Position numbers and translations under genes: made by a program
Shown: positions 27,192-36,687 of the stretch, piece by piece
Position numbering within the stretch: the first letter of the stretch is position 1
Layout: each line of letters starts with the position of its first letter
Assembly (NCBI GenBank): GCA_003116975.1
Contig: BGKB01000031.1
Coordinates: forward strand, 124,001-188,000
From: Aurantiochytrium sp. KH105
Lineage: Eukaryota; Sar; Bigyra; Thraustochytrida; Thraustochytriidae
Direction: 5' to 3'
Length of the DNA stretch: 64,000 bases
Notes under the pieces: model-generated
Database searches by the model: none
Seen by the model: only the letters and a program-made list of their open reading frames with translations
What the model was told of the DNA's origin: nothing

Positions 27192-30100
27192 ATGGAAAAC
27201 ATGGCAGCAGCCAAAGAAAGGCCGACTCAGGGTGAGAGAGACTTAACAATCAATGAGTCCTCAACCTCTTCTACCTCGCCTTCGGATCTGGCAAAAGTCC
27301 GTAAATTGCGCGTGCGACAAGTTCTTGGACCAGGTGGATGCGAAGGTGTTGGAGGCCTTATTCCGCACATGCGAGCGCTCGAGGACCTCAAACTCGATAG
27401 CACGGCTCTGGCCGAAACAGAGTCCGGAGCAAGCGACACGTCCGGGCTTTACGTCCTCACAACTCAGCTAACGCAATCAGCGCCCACTTCCAGGCTCCGT
27501 AAACTCAACCTAGCCAATAACAACATTGATTGCGAAGGTGCGAAAATGGTCTCGCGCGTGATACACTCTCTTCGTACACTTGAAGTCGTCCAGCTCGAGG
27601 GAAATAACATTGGTGCATCCGGGGCCAAAGCGCTCGCCAAGTCGCTTCTCAAAACTCAAACTCTTCAGCAACTTGACGTCTCTCGCAACAATGTCCGAGA
27701 CCGAGGTGCTGCGCAATTTGCCAAGGCCTTGGCGGTTGGTGTCTCCATTCATACCTTGCGGCTGGCAGACAACTTCGTCTTTGACGAGGGCGCGTGTAAG
27801 TTGGCGGACGCCCTCTGCAAAGGCAAAACAGATCTTTGCGTGCTCGACCTCGCAAATAATCAGACTGGTTTGCAGACGAAACGAGCATTTACAGATCTCA
27901 TCGCGAGCCAATGCTGTGCCGTTGCGGACCTAAGGCTCGGGCCAAGTTCTGCGCCCTCGGCGACAAATTCTCCTCCCAAGGACGAGGACGCGAACTCGGC
28001 AGCTTTCGAGGAGTGGACCCTGGACCGCATTCTTGACGAGCTGGAAAAGCGCGCCACGCTGCAAAGGCAGCTCGCGTCGGCGCAAGAGAAATTCTCCCGT
28101 GCCCAACAACATTTGACCCAGACCCAAGTATTTTGGGAAGCACATGGCAAACATGACGAGGCAGCAGCCTCGCCCTCGGAGGAAAAGCTAGCGAAAGCTA
28201 AGGAGCTCTTGCACACACTGGAACACGAGAATGAAACACTTCAAAGCCAAATTGCCTCTGCAGAAGCTGCCACTGCTGCCATGAAAAATGAGGCTTCTTC
28301 CCTCTTACGGCGTCAGCGCGAAGCGGAGATTGAGCGCCAAGGCCTCGAAAGCGCAGTGCAAAGTGCGAATTTTCAGGCCGAGGCCCACGCGAGACGCAAA
28401 CGTGTACTTGAGGCGGAACTCGATGTTAAGACGCGCGAGCACGAAGCGTCAATGGAACTTGTTTTACGTATGAACAAGCAAGTCGCCTCAGTCGAAAAAG
28501 AGGTGCGCGATCTCGAGCAAGTCTCCAGGACAGCGGAGCAGCGTGAGGCGGCACTTAAGCTTGAGACGGACGTGCTTAAGGGAGAGGTGACTTCTATTCA
28601 AGAGTCCACGGCGAGTCTTCGTGCCAAGCTTGAGGTCCTCGAGGCCGAGCACGAGCAATGCCAAAATTCCGTCGCCACCGCCCAAGCCAAGTGCAGCGAG
28701 CAAGCGGCGTCCGTAAAAGACTTTGAGTTCAAGCGCACAAACGCTCAGCGTGATCTCAACGATGCTAATAGCATCCACGAAGCGCTTCTCCAGGACGTGG
28801 CTCAAGCATCGAAAGCTTATGATCGTCTGTGCGCTCAGCGCGAAGATTTACGCGCAGAGTATGACAAGCTCTTGGCACGAAAGCAGTCCGTCACCGAGGA
28901 GCGAGATGCTTTGCTCGAAAAACAAAGCGAGCTATGTGATCGTAATGACTCTCTTCAAGCTCAGGTAAATGCTCTTCGTGAGATACACGATGCCGAAATG
29001 ACCATCATTTTGGCGGACGCAAGAGAGAGAGAAAAGTACAAGCGTTTGCAAGACCAAGAAAAGGCAGACGATAGTATGGATGAAGAAAGCGTCTCACCAG
29101 GTGGGTCCGCATCGGATCCAGAGTTTGTGCAAGATGAGCCATGTATGTCCACGTCACTTGCGCCACCATCGTCGACACCTTGTGACGCAGACGCTCAACA
29201 TATAGCGCCGCATCTTCCAATGTGGTCCGACTCTCATACGGAAGCACGCGTCAATACTTTCGAAGAGACGCCAGCAGATTCGGAAGAGGTGCAAGGTAAC
29301 GCAAATGGTGAGATGCAAGGCATCTACGATGATGGAAACGAGGGGCAGAGCAATTTTAGTGACGATGATGATGGTGACAATGGTGATTATGATGATGATG
29401 AGGAAGAGGCGGTTCAAAGTGTTTACGATGAGAGAATTCAAATCAATTACGAAAAAGAGGAGATTAAGAGCTCCACTGTCGATATGACGCAGTATGAAGA
29501 TCACATCAACAAAATGAGTAGCACTTCAAATTCGAAGTCGCTTGATGACACGCCAAGCGAGATTGGCTCACTGTCGCCCTCACCAACACCTCAGTTGCCC
29601 GCGCGACCTCCTCGACTGGATACACTTCGCAGAGCGTCGTCATCATCATCAACATCAGCGGGACTAGCCGATGGAGCACCGCCGCCAGAACTGCCACCGA
29701 AGCCAGCATGTCTTTCCCCGCGAGAACGTTCGGCGTCCCTCTCCCCGCGAGAACGTACTGCATCTCCCGTGTCAGCAAGTAGTTGGAGCCGGCCAGAACC
29801 TCTGGAGACCGACCTTGGCCAAAAGGAAGAATCATCACATAATTTTGGTCACCATGGTGATGACCATGGTGCAAGTGCGGACAATTGCAGTCTTGGTGAG
29901 TTTGGTATGGAACTAGAAATCAAAGACGAGCGAGGACCGCAGAGCCCACCGCTTCCTGCGCGTCCAATGTCGCCGGGAAAAGCGCAGTTCATGCGGAGAA
30001 GTGGGTCAGACGATGCTGCCGCACGACGGGCAAGTCTGAAAGTGGGCGCTAGCGTGCTCAAACGAGGATCACGCTGGAGCATGAAACGAGGCTTTTTCTT

Positions 30101-31085
30101 CTGGGTATCGGAAGATGATAAGAAACTGTGCTTCACGCGAGGCAACCGCAAGTCTGCCCATGCAGAGTCTATTCCGCTCTGGACCTTTGAGCGCATTTAC
30201 TCTTTGATTGACGCACGCAGCTCTTGGCAGGGCACGCTGCGGTTGCTTGGCTCCAAGGGTGATACCGACGCGGCTCGCAGCATTAGGCTCGACAATGTGG
30301 ACAGACGAGACTCCATCGAGCTTCAGTTTGCTAACGAAATCACTGCACGAACGTGGTGCCAGACACTCAATGAAATGCTTGATCAGCTCAATACGGAGCG
30401 GCGAGCACGGCTCGAGGAAGCTCGGATGTCGCAAGCTGAAGCGGAAAACGAATTGCACGTTGAGGCAAACAGTCTGAGCACGGAGCAGCACTTGGATCGA
30501 ATGGTGTCGGTGGATGCCAGCGTTGCGAGAGAGTCCATGTACGATGTTGCCACTACGCAGAGAGCGTTTGATGAAAGTGAGGAGGCGGAGTCCAACAGTG
30601 AAGTTAATACTGGATTATCATCAGACCTGGAGAATCCATCTTTATGTCCTCCGCACGTCCTCGAAAACCTCCGAGACGACATTACTGACATTCTCGACGA
30701 GGCCTCCGAAGCCGCAGAGACGATCACATTTCGTGCTGTGCGTGAACGCACGCGAAGTCGGTGGCCTGCTGCAGACTTTGAAACCGTCGCATGGCGTGCG
30801 TGGTTTCGCGAAACTATCACTCAAATTCTCGAAGAAGACGAAGAGGATGAGGATCTGGATGATGACGAAGAAAATGAAGACGACGAGATGGAAGAGGGAG
30901 ACAACCGCGAAGGAGAGGTAGAGGAAGAGGAGGAAGAAGAGAAGGAGAAGGAGAAGGAGAAGGAGAAGGAGAAGGGGTCTCCACATCCAAGCAGAGACGA
31001 GAAAGCTGGTGTGCAGGACATGAACAGGAAGGAGACCCTCGCAGAAGACATTTACAATTTTGAATCGAACGACATTGAGCTCTGA
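27192..31085 (+). CDS. Leucine-rich repeat, coiled-coil and PH domain protein
   Basis: The protein has 1297 residues from ATG 27192 (MENMAAAKERP). RNase-inhibitor/NLR-type LRRs cover about 35-250 (LRKLNLANNNIDCEGAKMV, LQQLDVSRNNVRDRGA, LCVLDLANNQTG). A long coiled coil covers about 270-630. An acidic region with SDDDDGDN stretches follows, then a Pro-rich part (about 800-935) with LPARPPRLD, LPPKP and LPARP motifs that could bind SH3 domains. A PH domain lies at about 950-1065 (VLKRGSRWSMKRGFFFWVSEDDKKLCF ... TARTWCQTLNEML). The end is very acidic, with (EK)n near 30945-30975. The order resembles scaffold proteins linking membranes to the cytoskeleton. I recognise no named orthologue. A second ATG nine bases on is an equally good start. 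Confidence 0.8.
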   Translation: MENMAAAKERPTQGERDLTINESSTSSTSPSDLAKVRKLRVRQVLGPGGCEGVGGLIPHMRALEDLKLDSTALAETESGASDTSGLYVLTTQLTQSAPTSRLRKLNLANNNIDCEGAKMVSRVIHSLRTLEVVQLEGNNIGASGAKALAKSLLKTQTLQQLDVSRNNVRDRGAAQFAKALAVGVSIHTLRLADNFVFDEGACKLADALCKGKTDLCVLDLANNQTGLQTKRAFTDLIASQCCAVADLRLGPSSAPSATNSPPKDEDANSAAFEEWTLDRILDELEKRATLQRQLASAQEKFSRAQQHLTQTQVFWEAHGKHDEAAASPSEEKLAKAKELLHTLEHENETLQSQIASAEAATAAMKNEASSLLRRQREAEIERQGLESAVQSANFQAEAHARRKRVLEAELDVKTREHEASMELVLRMNKQVASVEKEVRDLEQVSRTAEQREAALKLETDVLKGEVTSIQESTASLRAKLEVLEAEHEQCQNSVATAQAKCSEQAASVKDFEFKRTNAQRDLNDANSIHEALLQDVAQASKAYDRLCAQREDLRAEYDKLLARKQSVTEERDALLEKQSELCDRNDSLQAQVNALREIHDAEMTIILADAREREKYKRLQDQEKADDSMDEESVSPGGSASDPEFVQDEPCMSTSLAPPSSTPCDADAQHIAPHLPMWSDSHTEARVNTFEETPADSEEVQGNANGEMQGIYDDGNEGQSNFSDDDDGDNGDYDDDEEEAVQSVYDERIQINYEKEEIKSSTVDMTQYEDHINKMSSTSNSKSLDDTPSEIGSLSPSPTPQLPARPPRLDTLRRASSSSSTSAGLADGAPPPELPPKPACLSPRERSASLSPRERTASPVSASSWSRPEPLETDLGQKEESSHNFGHHGDDHGASADNCSLGEFGMELEIKDERGPQSPPLPARPMSPGKAQFMRRSGSDDAAARRASLKVGASVLKRGSRWSMKRGFFFWVSEDDKKLCFTRGNRKSAHAESIPLWTFERIYSLIDARSSWQGTLRLLGSKGDTDAARSIRLDNVDRRDSIELQFANEITARTWCQTLNEMLDQLNTERRARLEEARMSQAEAENELHVEANSLSTEQHLDRMVSVDASVARESMYDVATTQRAFDESEEAESNSEVNTGLSSDLENPSLCPPHVLENLRDDITDILDEASEAAETITFRAVRERTRSRWPAADFETVAWRAWFRETITQILEEDEEDEDLDDDEENEDDEMEEGDNREGEVEEEEEEEKEKEKEKEKEKGSPHPSRDEKAGVQDMNRKETLAEDIYNFESNDIEL

Positions 31086-31167
31086 ATTAGGAGGACCACG
31101 AAGTATTGACACAACTCTGCTGCATCAAGGATGAGAGCTGATTATGCTTCCCTCGAATGCGCGTCTT

Positions 31168-33528
31168 TCACTCGGGCGAAAAATATGCCATCACCGCGGC
31201 CGTATCGCGGGAGCTTAATTTAGACTTCGTGTGAGTAGAGGCGCCGCAGCCAACATCGTCAGCACTTGCGCCAGCCGCAGTTACGTGTGACGATGAAGAC
31301 GAAGGCAAGGTCGGCTGAGGGGGGCACCGAGACGCGGCGAATGACGACGCCTGCGACGACGAAGCCTGCGACGACGGCGTCTGCGATGCCGAAGACTCTT
31401 CCTTGCCTATTTTGTTGCCATCTTCGTCACCAAAAATGTAGTTTGAAAATCGAAGCATGACACTAAAGACAGCTACAATAGCATCGCGATCCCTTTGTAT
31501 AATTTCAATGTGCTCTCTTCGCGTGAGTGGGAATGCGGCAGGGGCCAGAACGCAGGGAGCAAAGACTTTGACAAGCTGCGCGCTCACTGTTGCATCAATG
31601 GCCTCTGAGAGATAATTGATGACCTTGCAGAGAGAGGATAGAACGCAGCGCTGCCTTGGCGTAGCCGCGTGCGCCAACAGGCATCGAAGCATATAATTGC
31701 AGTCAACTTGATCACCATCGTTTGTGAGGGCCACGAGCAAGAGCTCTCGGTAGAGATACGGAGAGATGAGCGGCTCTGCGAGTTTATGACGCACAAGTGC
31801 TCCTAAAAGAGAGGCTGCCCACGCCTTGTCAAGAGATTCAATTGAATCAAATGTCTGAGAAGCCAGATGGGCCGAAGCTTCAACTTCAGTGACACTGCGC
31901 CCGTTGACTGTGACTGGGTCGCCAAGTAGAGCACTAAGGATGGCTGCAGAATTTGCCACACCATCCGCGTCAGACAAAGGAGAGGAGCAGATGCGGCGTG
32001 AGAGGGCGCCCGCGAGAGGGTACAGTGTCTGAGCGGCCTCGGACTCGTACGTGATGCGCGCGGCCTCCTTTCCCAGACGTCGGAGAAGACCTGGATCTTC
32101 GGGCTCCATGATGAGAGGCGCGAGCGAGCAGCAGAAGAAAATGGCCGCCTCCTCGTCTGTCGAGGAGAGTCTGCGAATGAACGTAAACACTGAGAGTAAG
32201 CTGAGCACGTCCCTCGAACGCGCAAGCACAGCCTCCAAGACCTGGCGCGGGCCTTCGTCCTCGTCGGCCAGAAAGAGATCATGCATGTCAATGTTAATGA
32301 GGGGTCCACCGTCTACGGGCGCGAGAGCAGAGGCGATGGACACGTTAAGAAGACGACATACTGTCACAACATGGTCGTCGCGTCGCGAAGCGAAGACGTT
32401 CTCTAGGTGAAGCGGCGAGCGCATTCCTCCATATTGAGTTACGCGCAATAATGCACTTCGAAGTTCCACAAACGAAGCGTCGCTGGCATTGATGTTCGCG
32501 GACTCGGCAAATAGATGCCATCGCGTTGTCGCATGTTTTTCCAAGAAGAGCATACACAGCAACATGAGATGCCCATGACTTTCAGGGCCGTCAAGGGACG
32601 CAATCTGACGGAAATGGCCGTGCTTTAATATGGACACGACAAACGGGGAACAGAAGACGAGACGGTACGCTGTGCGCTGGCGGGCTACGGAGAGCAGACA
32701 GAGTGCCTCGGAAGACGAGAGACCTCGCAAGGAAACGTTATTGCATTCCAAGAGTCCCCAGCCCTGGGGGAACTCGACGCTTCCAAGATCAAAGGGACGA
32801 TCCATTGTTGCAAGTTCTACCTCTGCGTTTGGTGTCTGCGTTTGACTGAGGTGCGAGCGAAGCAGCGCCATGACTTCGTCTTCATTGAAGCTCACAACGT
32901 CGCGTCTCGGAGCCTCCCGAAAGATATAAGAGACCCAGTGAGAGTCATCTGCAGTGGCACGTCTGTGTCCTTTGATCCAAGCCTTCCATCCGCTGGCATT
33001 CTTGCTTGCCTTGTCTTCAATCGCGTCAAGCTCAGTTGGCTCGGGAAAGGCTAACCTTGGCTTTACGCCGCGATGGTGCACTCTGAGCGAGACTCTGCGC
33101 GAAGATGCTTTTTTCATGGGCGATTTGGGGCCGGCAAAGCTCTGGGACCGAGACGGTGCGAGAGATCCGCTGTCCAGAGAGGCGGTCTCGGCGTCGTCAT
33201 CGTCATCGTCAGAGGGGGCCGAGGCTGTGCCAAGAATGCTCAGGTCGTCCAATGAGCCCTGGATGGCATCGACGGCACCGACGCTGTAGCGGTGCGCAAG
33301 GCCCTCCTTGCGCGAGTTTCGGCCCGTGTCAGGGTCGCCCTTTTCGCTGCCGCTCATGGTGCTGTTGAGGCTTCTGGGGCTCTCAGCGTTGCTGCCTCCG
33401 CCGCCACTGCCGCTGCCGCCGCCAACACCGGTTCGCAGACTACGAAGGGCGCCGACGTCGAAGCTCGGCACGCTGCGCAGCGAGGCCGAGGCGCTGCTTA
33501 ATTTGGCTCGCAGGCTCCCGGCGGGCAT
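31168..33528 (-). CDS. Protein with divergent RhoGAP-like domain(s)
   Basis: The protein has 786 residues from ATG 33528 (MPAGSLRAKLSSASASLRS); an ATG at 33666 would add 46 residues. The first 240 residues are Ser/Gly/Asp-rich and basic. The C-terminal half has a RhoGAP-like pattern: LLGALVRHKLAEPLISPYLYRELL, then LRCLLAHAATPRQRCVLSSLCKVINYLSEAIDATVSAQLVKVFAPCVLAP, corresponding to LRxLPEPLI and NLAxVFAP. An earlier stretch (SRDVLSLLSVFTFIRRLSSTDEEAAIFFCCSLAPLIMEP) repeats the same half-domain, so two tandem domains are possible. No GxFRxSG arginine-finger motif is visible in either, so GAP activity is doubtful. The gene ends about 80 bp from the end of the convergent LRR-PH gene. Confidence 0.6.
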   Translation of the reverse strand: MPAGSLRAKLSSASASLRSVPSFDVGALRSLRTGVGGGSGSGGGGSNAESPRSLNSTMSGSEKGDPDTGRNSRKEGLAHRYSVGAVDAIQGSLDDLSILGTASAPSDDDDDDAETASLDSGSLAPSRSQSFAGPKSPMKKASSRRVSLRVHHRGVKPRLAFPEPTELDAIEDKASKNASGWKAWIKGHRRATADDSHWVSYIFREAPRRDVVSFNEDEVMALLRSHLSQTQTPNAEVELATMDRPFDLGSVEFPQGWGLLECNNVSLRGLSSSEALCLLSVARQRTAYRLVFCSPFVVSILKHGHFRQIASLDGPESHGHLMLLCMLFLEKHATTRWHLFAESANINASDASFVELRSALLRVTQYGGMRSPLHLENVFASRRDDHVVTVCRLLNVSIASALAPVDGGPLINIDMHDLFLADEDEGPRQVLEAVLARSRDVLSLLSVFTFIRRLSSTDEEAAIFFCCSLAPLIMEPEDPGLLRRLGKEAARITYESEAAQTLYPLAGALSRRICSSPLSDADGVANSAAILSALLGDPVTVNGRSVTEVEASAHLASQTFDSIESLDKAWAASLLGALVRHKLAEPLISPYLYRELLLVALTNDGDQVDCNYMLRCLLAHAATPRQRCVLSSLCKVINYLSEAIDATVSAQLVKVFAPCVLAPAAFPLTRREHIEIIQRDRDAIVAVFSVMLRFSNYIFGDEDGNKIGKEESSASQTPSSQASSSQASSFAASRCPPQPTLPSSSSSHVTAAGASADDVGCGASTHTKSKLSSRDTAAVMAYFSPE

Positions 33529-33847
33529 GACGGCTCGAAGCTCGCGAGTTGATCTTTCGTTTGCCCCAAAGTTGCGCCAAAGCGCTTCTGCTCCTCTTTC
33601 GCTTTTATTTTTTACCGGTGAGACCGAGTGAAAGGAGGATCGGGGCCTGGATCGGGTACAGTGCATGCAGTGCAGAGCAGTGAGCCGCCGTAAGAAGTAA
33701 CTCAAATAAGTGGTAACAGCGACTTGCAGTCACTGCCAAGCAAGATCTACTCCGATCAGATCAAGCAGAGAAGAAAGGCAATGGAATAAAGATTTGACAA
33801 TAATGAGGTCTCTTGGACAAAGAAATTGGAAAGAAAAAGAAGCGATC
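33529..33847. other. Short intergenic between two minus-strand genes
   Basis: 5' region of the RhoGAP-like gene and 3' flank of the ACSF3-like gene. A-rich on the minus strand near 33601-33616. No gene. Confidence 0.4.
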
Positions 33848-35506
33848 TCACTCGACATTGAAGAGATCTCGACGCAGCTGCTTCTTGGCGACCTTGCCCA
33901 TGGCATTTTTGGGAATCTCGTCATCGAGAAAGAGCCACGTTGAAGGAGCCTTGTAGCTGGCAATACGCTCCTTTGCCCAAGCACGAAGGTCTTTGTCAGA
34001 AGGCGCCGGTTGATCAGGGCGCAAGACAACGATGGCAGCGACACGTTCGCCGTACACCTCATCCGGAAGCCCCAGCACTGCGATCTCGCGGATGGCTGGG
34101 TGATCGAGAAGCTCGCGTTCGATCTCGTTGGCAGAAACCTTGTAACCGCCCGTCTTGATAATGTCTGCGGAAGCACGGCCAAGGATGCGGTACGAGTCCT
34201 TCTCCGGGTCGTATGCAGCAATATCTCCAGTCTTGAACCAGCCTTCTTCGTCAAAGGCTTCCGCGGTGGCGTCTGGGCGGTTCCAGTACTCCTTGAAGAC
34301 GATGTCGCCGGTGATGCGGAGCTCGCCCGACTCGCCAGATTCCGGACTGATCTCTTTGCCAGACTTCTCATCAACGATGCGAACCCGCGCGCTGGGCATG
34401 GGCTTTCCAACATATGCGGGAAGGCGGGCGGAAACCGGCTCGAGTGGGTTCGACAAACCCATGGCACACTCTGTCATTCCCCAGCGCTCCAACAGCACAT
34501 GGCCGGTAATTTCCTCCCATCGACGCATGATTGTCGAAGGGAGTGCCGCAGATCCACTCACCATGAGTCGAAGGTCGCGCGCAGCCTCCGAGCAAGCACG
34601 CTGTTCTTCTGGGGAAAAGGTCTCATACGTCTGGATTAGCTTGGCGTAAATCGTGGGTACTGCCATGAAGAGTGAGAGCGGGCCGACCATGGCGCCCATG
34701 CGGAAGCGCTGCCAGATGCGCGTTGGGTCAGGCACCATGTACTCAACGCATGCTCCCGAGTACAGCGGAACGGCTGTCATGTTGATGACGCCATGCACGT
34801 GGTGCAGTGGCAGTACGTTGAGAACTCTATCATCAGCAGTCCAGCCCCACATGGAGCGCTGATCATTGACCTGGGCATCGAGACTAAGGAAACGCGTGAC
34901 AACACCCTTGGGCCGGCCTGTCGTTCCCGAGGTGAAAATGAGCATTGCCGGATCCTCTGGCTCGTACGGCGCATCTTCGCATGCATTGTCCTTGCTTCCG
35001 CGCGTTTCCTCGGTCATGATGAGCTTGCGATTGAGCCGCTTTGCCAGACTTTTTGCTTTTTCCGCATTGGCTTGATCGGCGATAATGTACTTTGCCTCGG
35101 AGTTGTCGACGACAAAGTCGAGCTCGGCATCCGGGTGAGTCAGACAAAGTGGCACCGCACACGCTCCGGAACGCCATGCCGCCCACTGTGCGGCGACGTA
35201 TTCCTCTCCGGGTTCGCACAGGAATGCGACGCGTTCATTGCGCAAAAGACCGCCTTGCAGGCTTTGCAGCCGTGAGGCAAGGCCGCCAGAGAGGTCACCA
35301 AGGTCCTTGTACAAGAAGAATTCGCCGCGTCGATTTACGACAGCATCACGCTCGAGGAACTGGCCCAGCGCTCGATCCACAAGCGGCATTCGCTGGGCAC
35401 CGCTTTGCGTGCTGCCGCTCAGCAGCCTTCTTCCATAGCTCTTGGCCAAGCTAGCCCCTTCGCGGGGCCAGCTTGAGGCCATGCGCAGCTTCGCGGCGGT
35501 CGCCAT
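33848..35506 (-). CDS. ACSF3: Malonyl-CoA synthetase-like acyl-CoA synthetase (ACSF3/AAE13 type)
   Basis: The protein has 552 residues from ATG 35506. The first 40 residues (MATAAKLRMASSW..., Arg/Ser/Ala-rich, few acids) look like a mitochondrial presequence. Motifs in order: IFTSGTTGRPKG (P-loop), LPLHHVHG, ERWGMTECAMGLSNPL (A5), GWFKTGD (A7), GRASADIIKTGGYKVSANEIE (A8 hinge) and NAMGKVAKK (A10 lysine). WGMTExxMxLSNPL followed by R-x-P-x-x-VGxPxP is typical of ACSF3/malonyl-CoA synthetases. These use ATP to join malonate (or methylmalonate) to CoA inside mitochondria, supplying mitochondrial fatty-acid synthesis and clearing malonate. All catalytic residues are present. Substrate assignment by similarity only. 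Confidence 0.88.
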   Translation of the reverse strand: MATAAKLRMASSWPREGASLAKSYGRRLLSGSTQSGAQRMPLVDRALGQFLERDAVVNRRGEFFLYKDLGDLSGGLASRLQSLQGGLLRNERVAFLCEPGEEYVAAQWAAWRSGACAVPLCLTHPDAELDFVVDNSEAKYIIADQANAEKAKSLAKRLNRKLIMTEETRGSKDNACEDAPYEPEDPAMLIFTSGTTGRPKGVVTRFLSLDAQVNDQRSMWGWTADDRVLNVLPLHHVHGVINMTAVPLYSGACVEYMVPDPTRIWQRFRMGAMVGPLSLFMAVPTIYAKLIQTYETFSPEEQRACSEAARDLRLMVSGSAALPSTIMRRWEEITGHVLLERWGMTECAMGLSNPLEPVSARLPAYVGKPMPSARVRIVDEKSGKEISPESGESGELRITGDIVFKEYWNRPDATAEAFDEEGWFKTGDIAAYDPEKDSYRILGRASADIIKTGGYKVSANEIERELLDHPAIREIAVLGLPDEVYGERVAAIVVLRPDQPAPSDKDLRAWAKERIASYKAPSTWLFLDDEIPKNAMGKVAKKQLRRDLFNVE

Positions 35507-36687
35507 CGACCTCGCGCTCGCGCTAGAGAAACGCGCTCAGCGAAACAAAAGAGAGCGAGCGAGCGAGCAGGGAAGCGCCTACTGTCGAGACCTTTCCTCT
35601 GCGCTGTCCCCGCTCGTGACCAGGTCAGCGATCGCGATCTCAAGACGCCGAAGATCAAGGTTTGCCACAGAGGGAAATTGACAAATAGATTGCCTCAGAT
35701 TGCCAAGGAAGGACCTTGCCGAACCAATGCATAGCGTTGAACTACAGGTTAGACGATGCTCAGGCCTGATGAACGGACATTGATCAGCCAGCCGCAGCCG
35801 TAGAGCCGCTACATTACCTGAGCGTGACCGGGTGTGCATGCATGCGCTGCTGTCGTATTGTGTGATGTCATCGCGGTTATGATATGACTACCAATAATCA
35901 TGTCGCATCCTTAGCCTTTCTCCGACCGTCTTGAGAAGCGGTCCAGAGTTAATACCTCAATCTCTTCATGCCTGCGTTGCGTAAAGGCCAGGGAGGCATG
36001 CAGATGCTTGCATTCGCTTGGTCTTGGTCTTGGTCTTGGTCTTGGTCTTGGTCTTGGTCTTGGTCTTGGTCTTGGTCTTGGTCTTGGTCTTGGTCTTGCT
36101 CTCGCTCTTGGTCTTGGTCTTGGTCTTGGTCTTGCTCTTTCTCTTGGTCTTGGTCTTGCTCTTGGTCTTGGTCTTGGTCTTAGTCTCGCTCTTGGTCTTG
36201 CTCTTGCTCTTGCTCTCGCTCTTGGTCTTGCTCTCGCTCTTGGTCTTTCTCTTGGCCTCGGTCTCTTCTTCACTGATGACGACATCGATGATGGTATGGC
36301 CCGGGCTACTGCCAGAAGGCCTGACTTTTGTGCATCTCGGGGCATTGCCGCTGCCGCACGCAGGTGGGCTCAAGCTTGCTAGCTTGGCTTGCCATCGTGC
36401 AAGCAAGCACAGAAAGAAGGCAAGCACGCGCATTCATTTGTAAGCACGCCCTCGGCAAGAGCGCGTCGTCGCAAGGAGGCGGCGACGACAGAGGAGCGAG
36501 CGCACGCAATCTATCTCTACACACCTCATAACATAAAAGGAGGCCTCGGTGCAGAGGTCGCCCACCAGTCCAGTCCAACAACAGCAACAACAACAACAAC
36601 CCGAGCGACGCACGCCTGCCCAGGAGGCGGAGCAGCAGCAGCAGCAGCAGCAGTAGCAGCAGCAGTAGCGGCAGCAGGGGGAGGAGA
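35507..36687. other. Divergent promoter region (ACSF3-like and citrate carrier) with a large hexamer minisatellite
   Basis: The start codons are 1.18 kb apart on opposite strands. Besides the TCTTGG array at 36016-36262 it has (CAACAA)n and (CAG)n patches at 36577-36668. No convincing gene; a minus-strand frame through the array is discussed among rejected items. Confidence 0.5.
36016..36262 (+). repeat. (TCTTGG)n minisatellite, about 40 units
   Basis: The first half is nearly pure TCTTGG. The second half mixes TCTTGG with TCTTGC, TCTCGC and TCTTTC. Because the unit is six bases, all six frames stay open, giving meaningless dipeptide repeats. Confidence 0.95.

Noticed and set aside
35966-36433. 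Minus-strand frame with ATG at 36433, signal-like start and (KT)n repeats
   Set aside because: The repeats are the hexamer minisatellite, which is open in all frames. The first 30 residues alone do not justify a gene.
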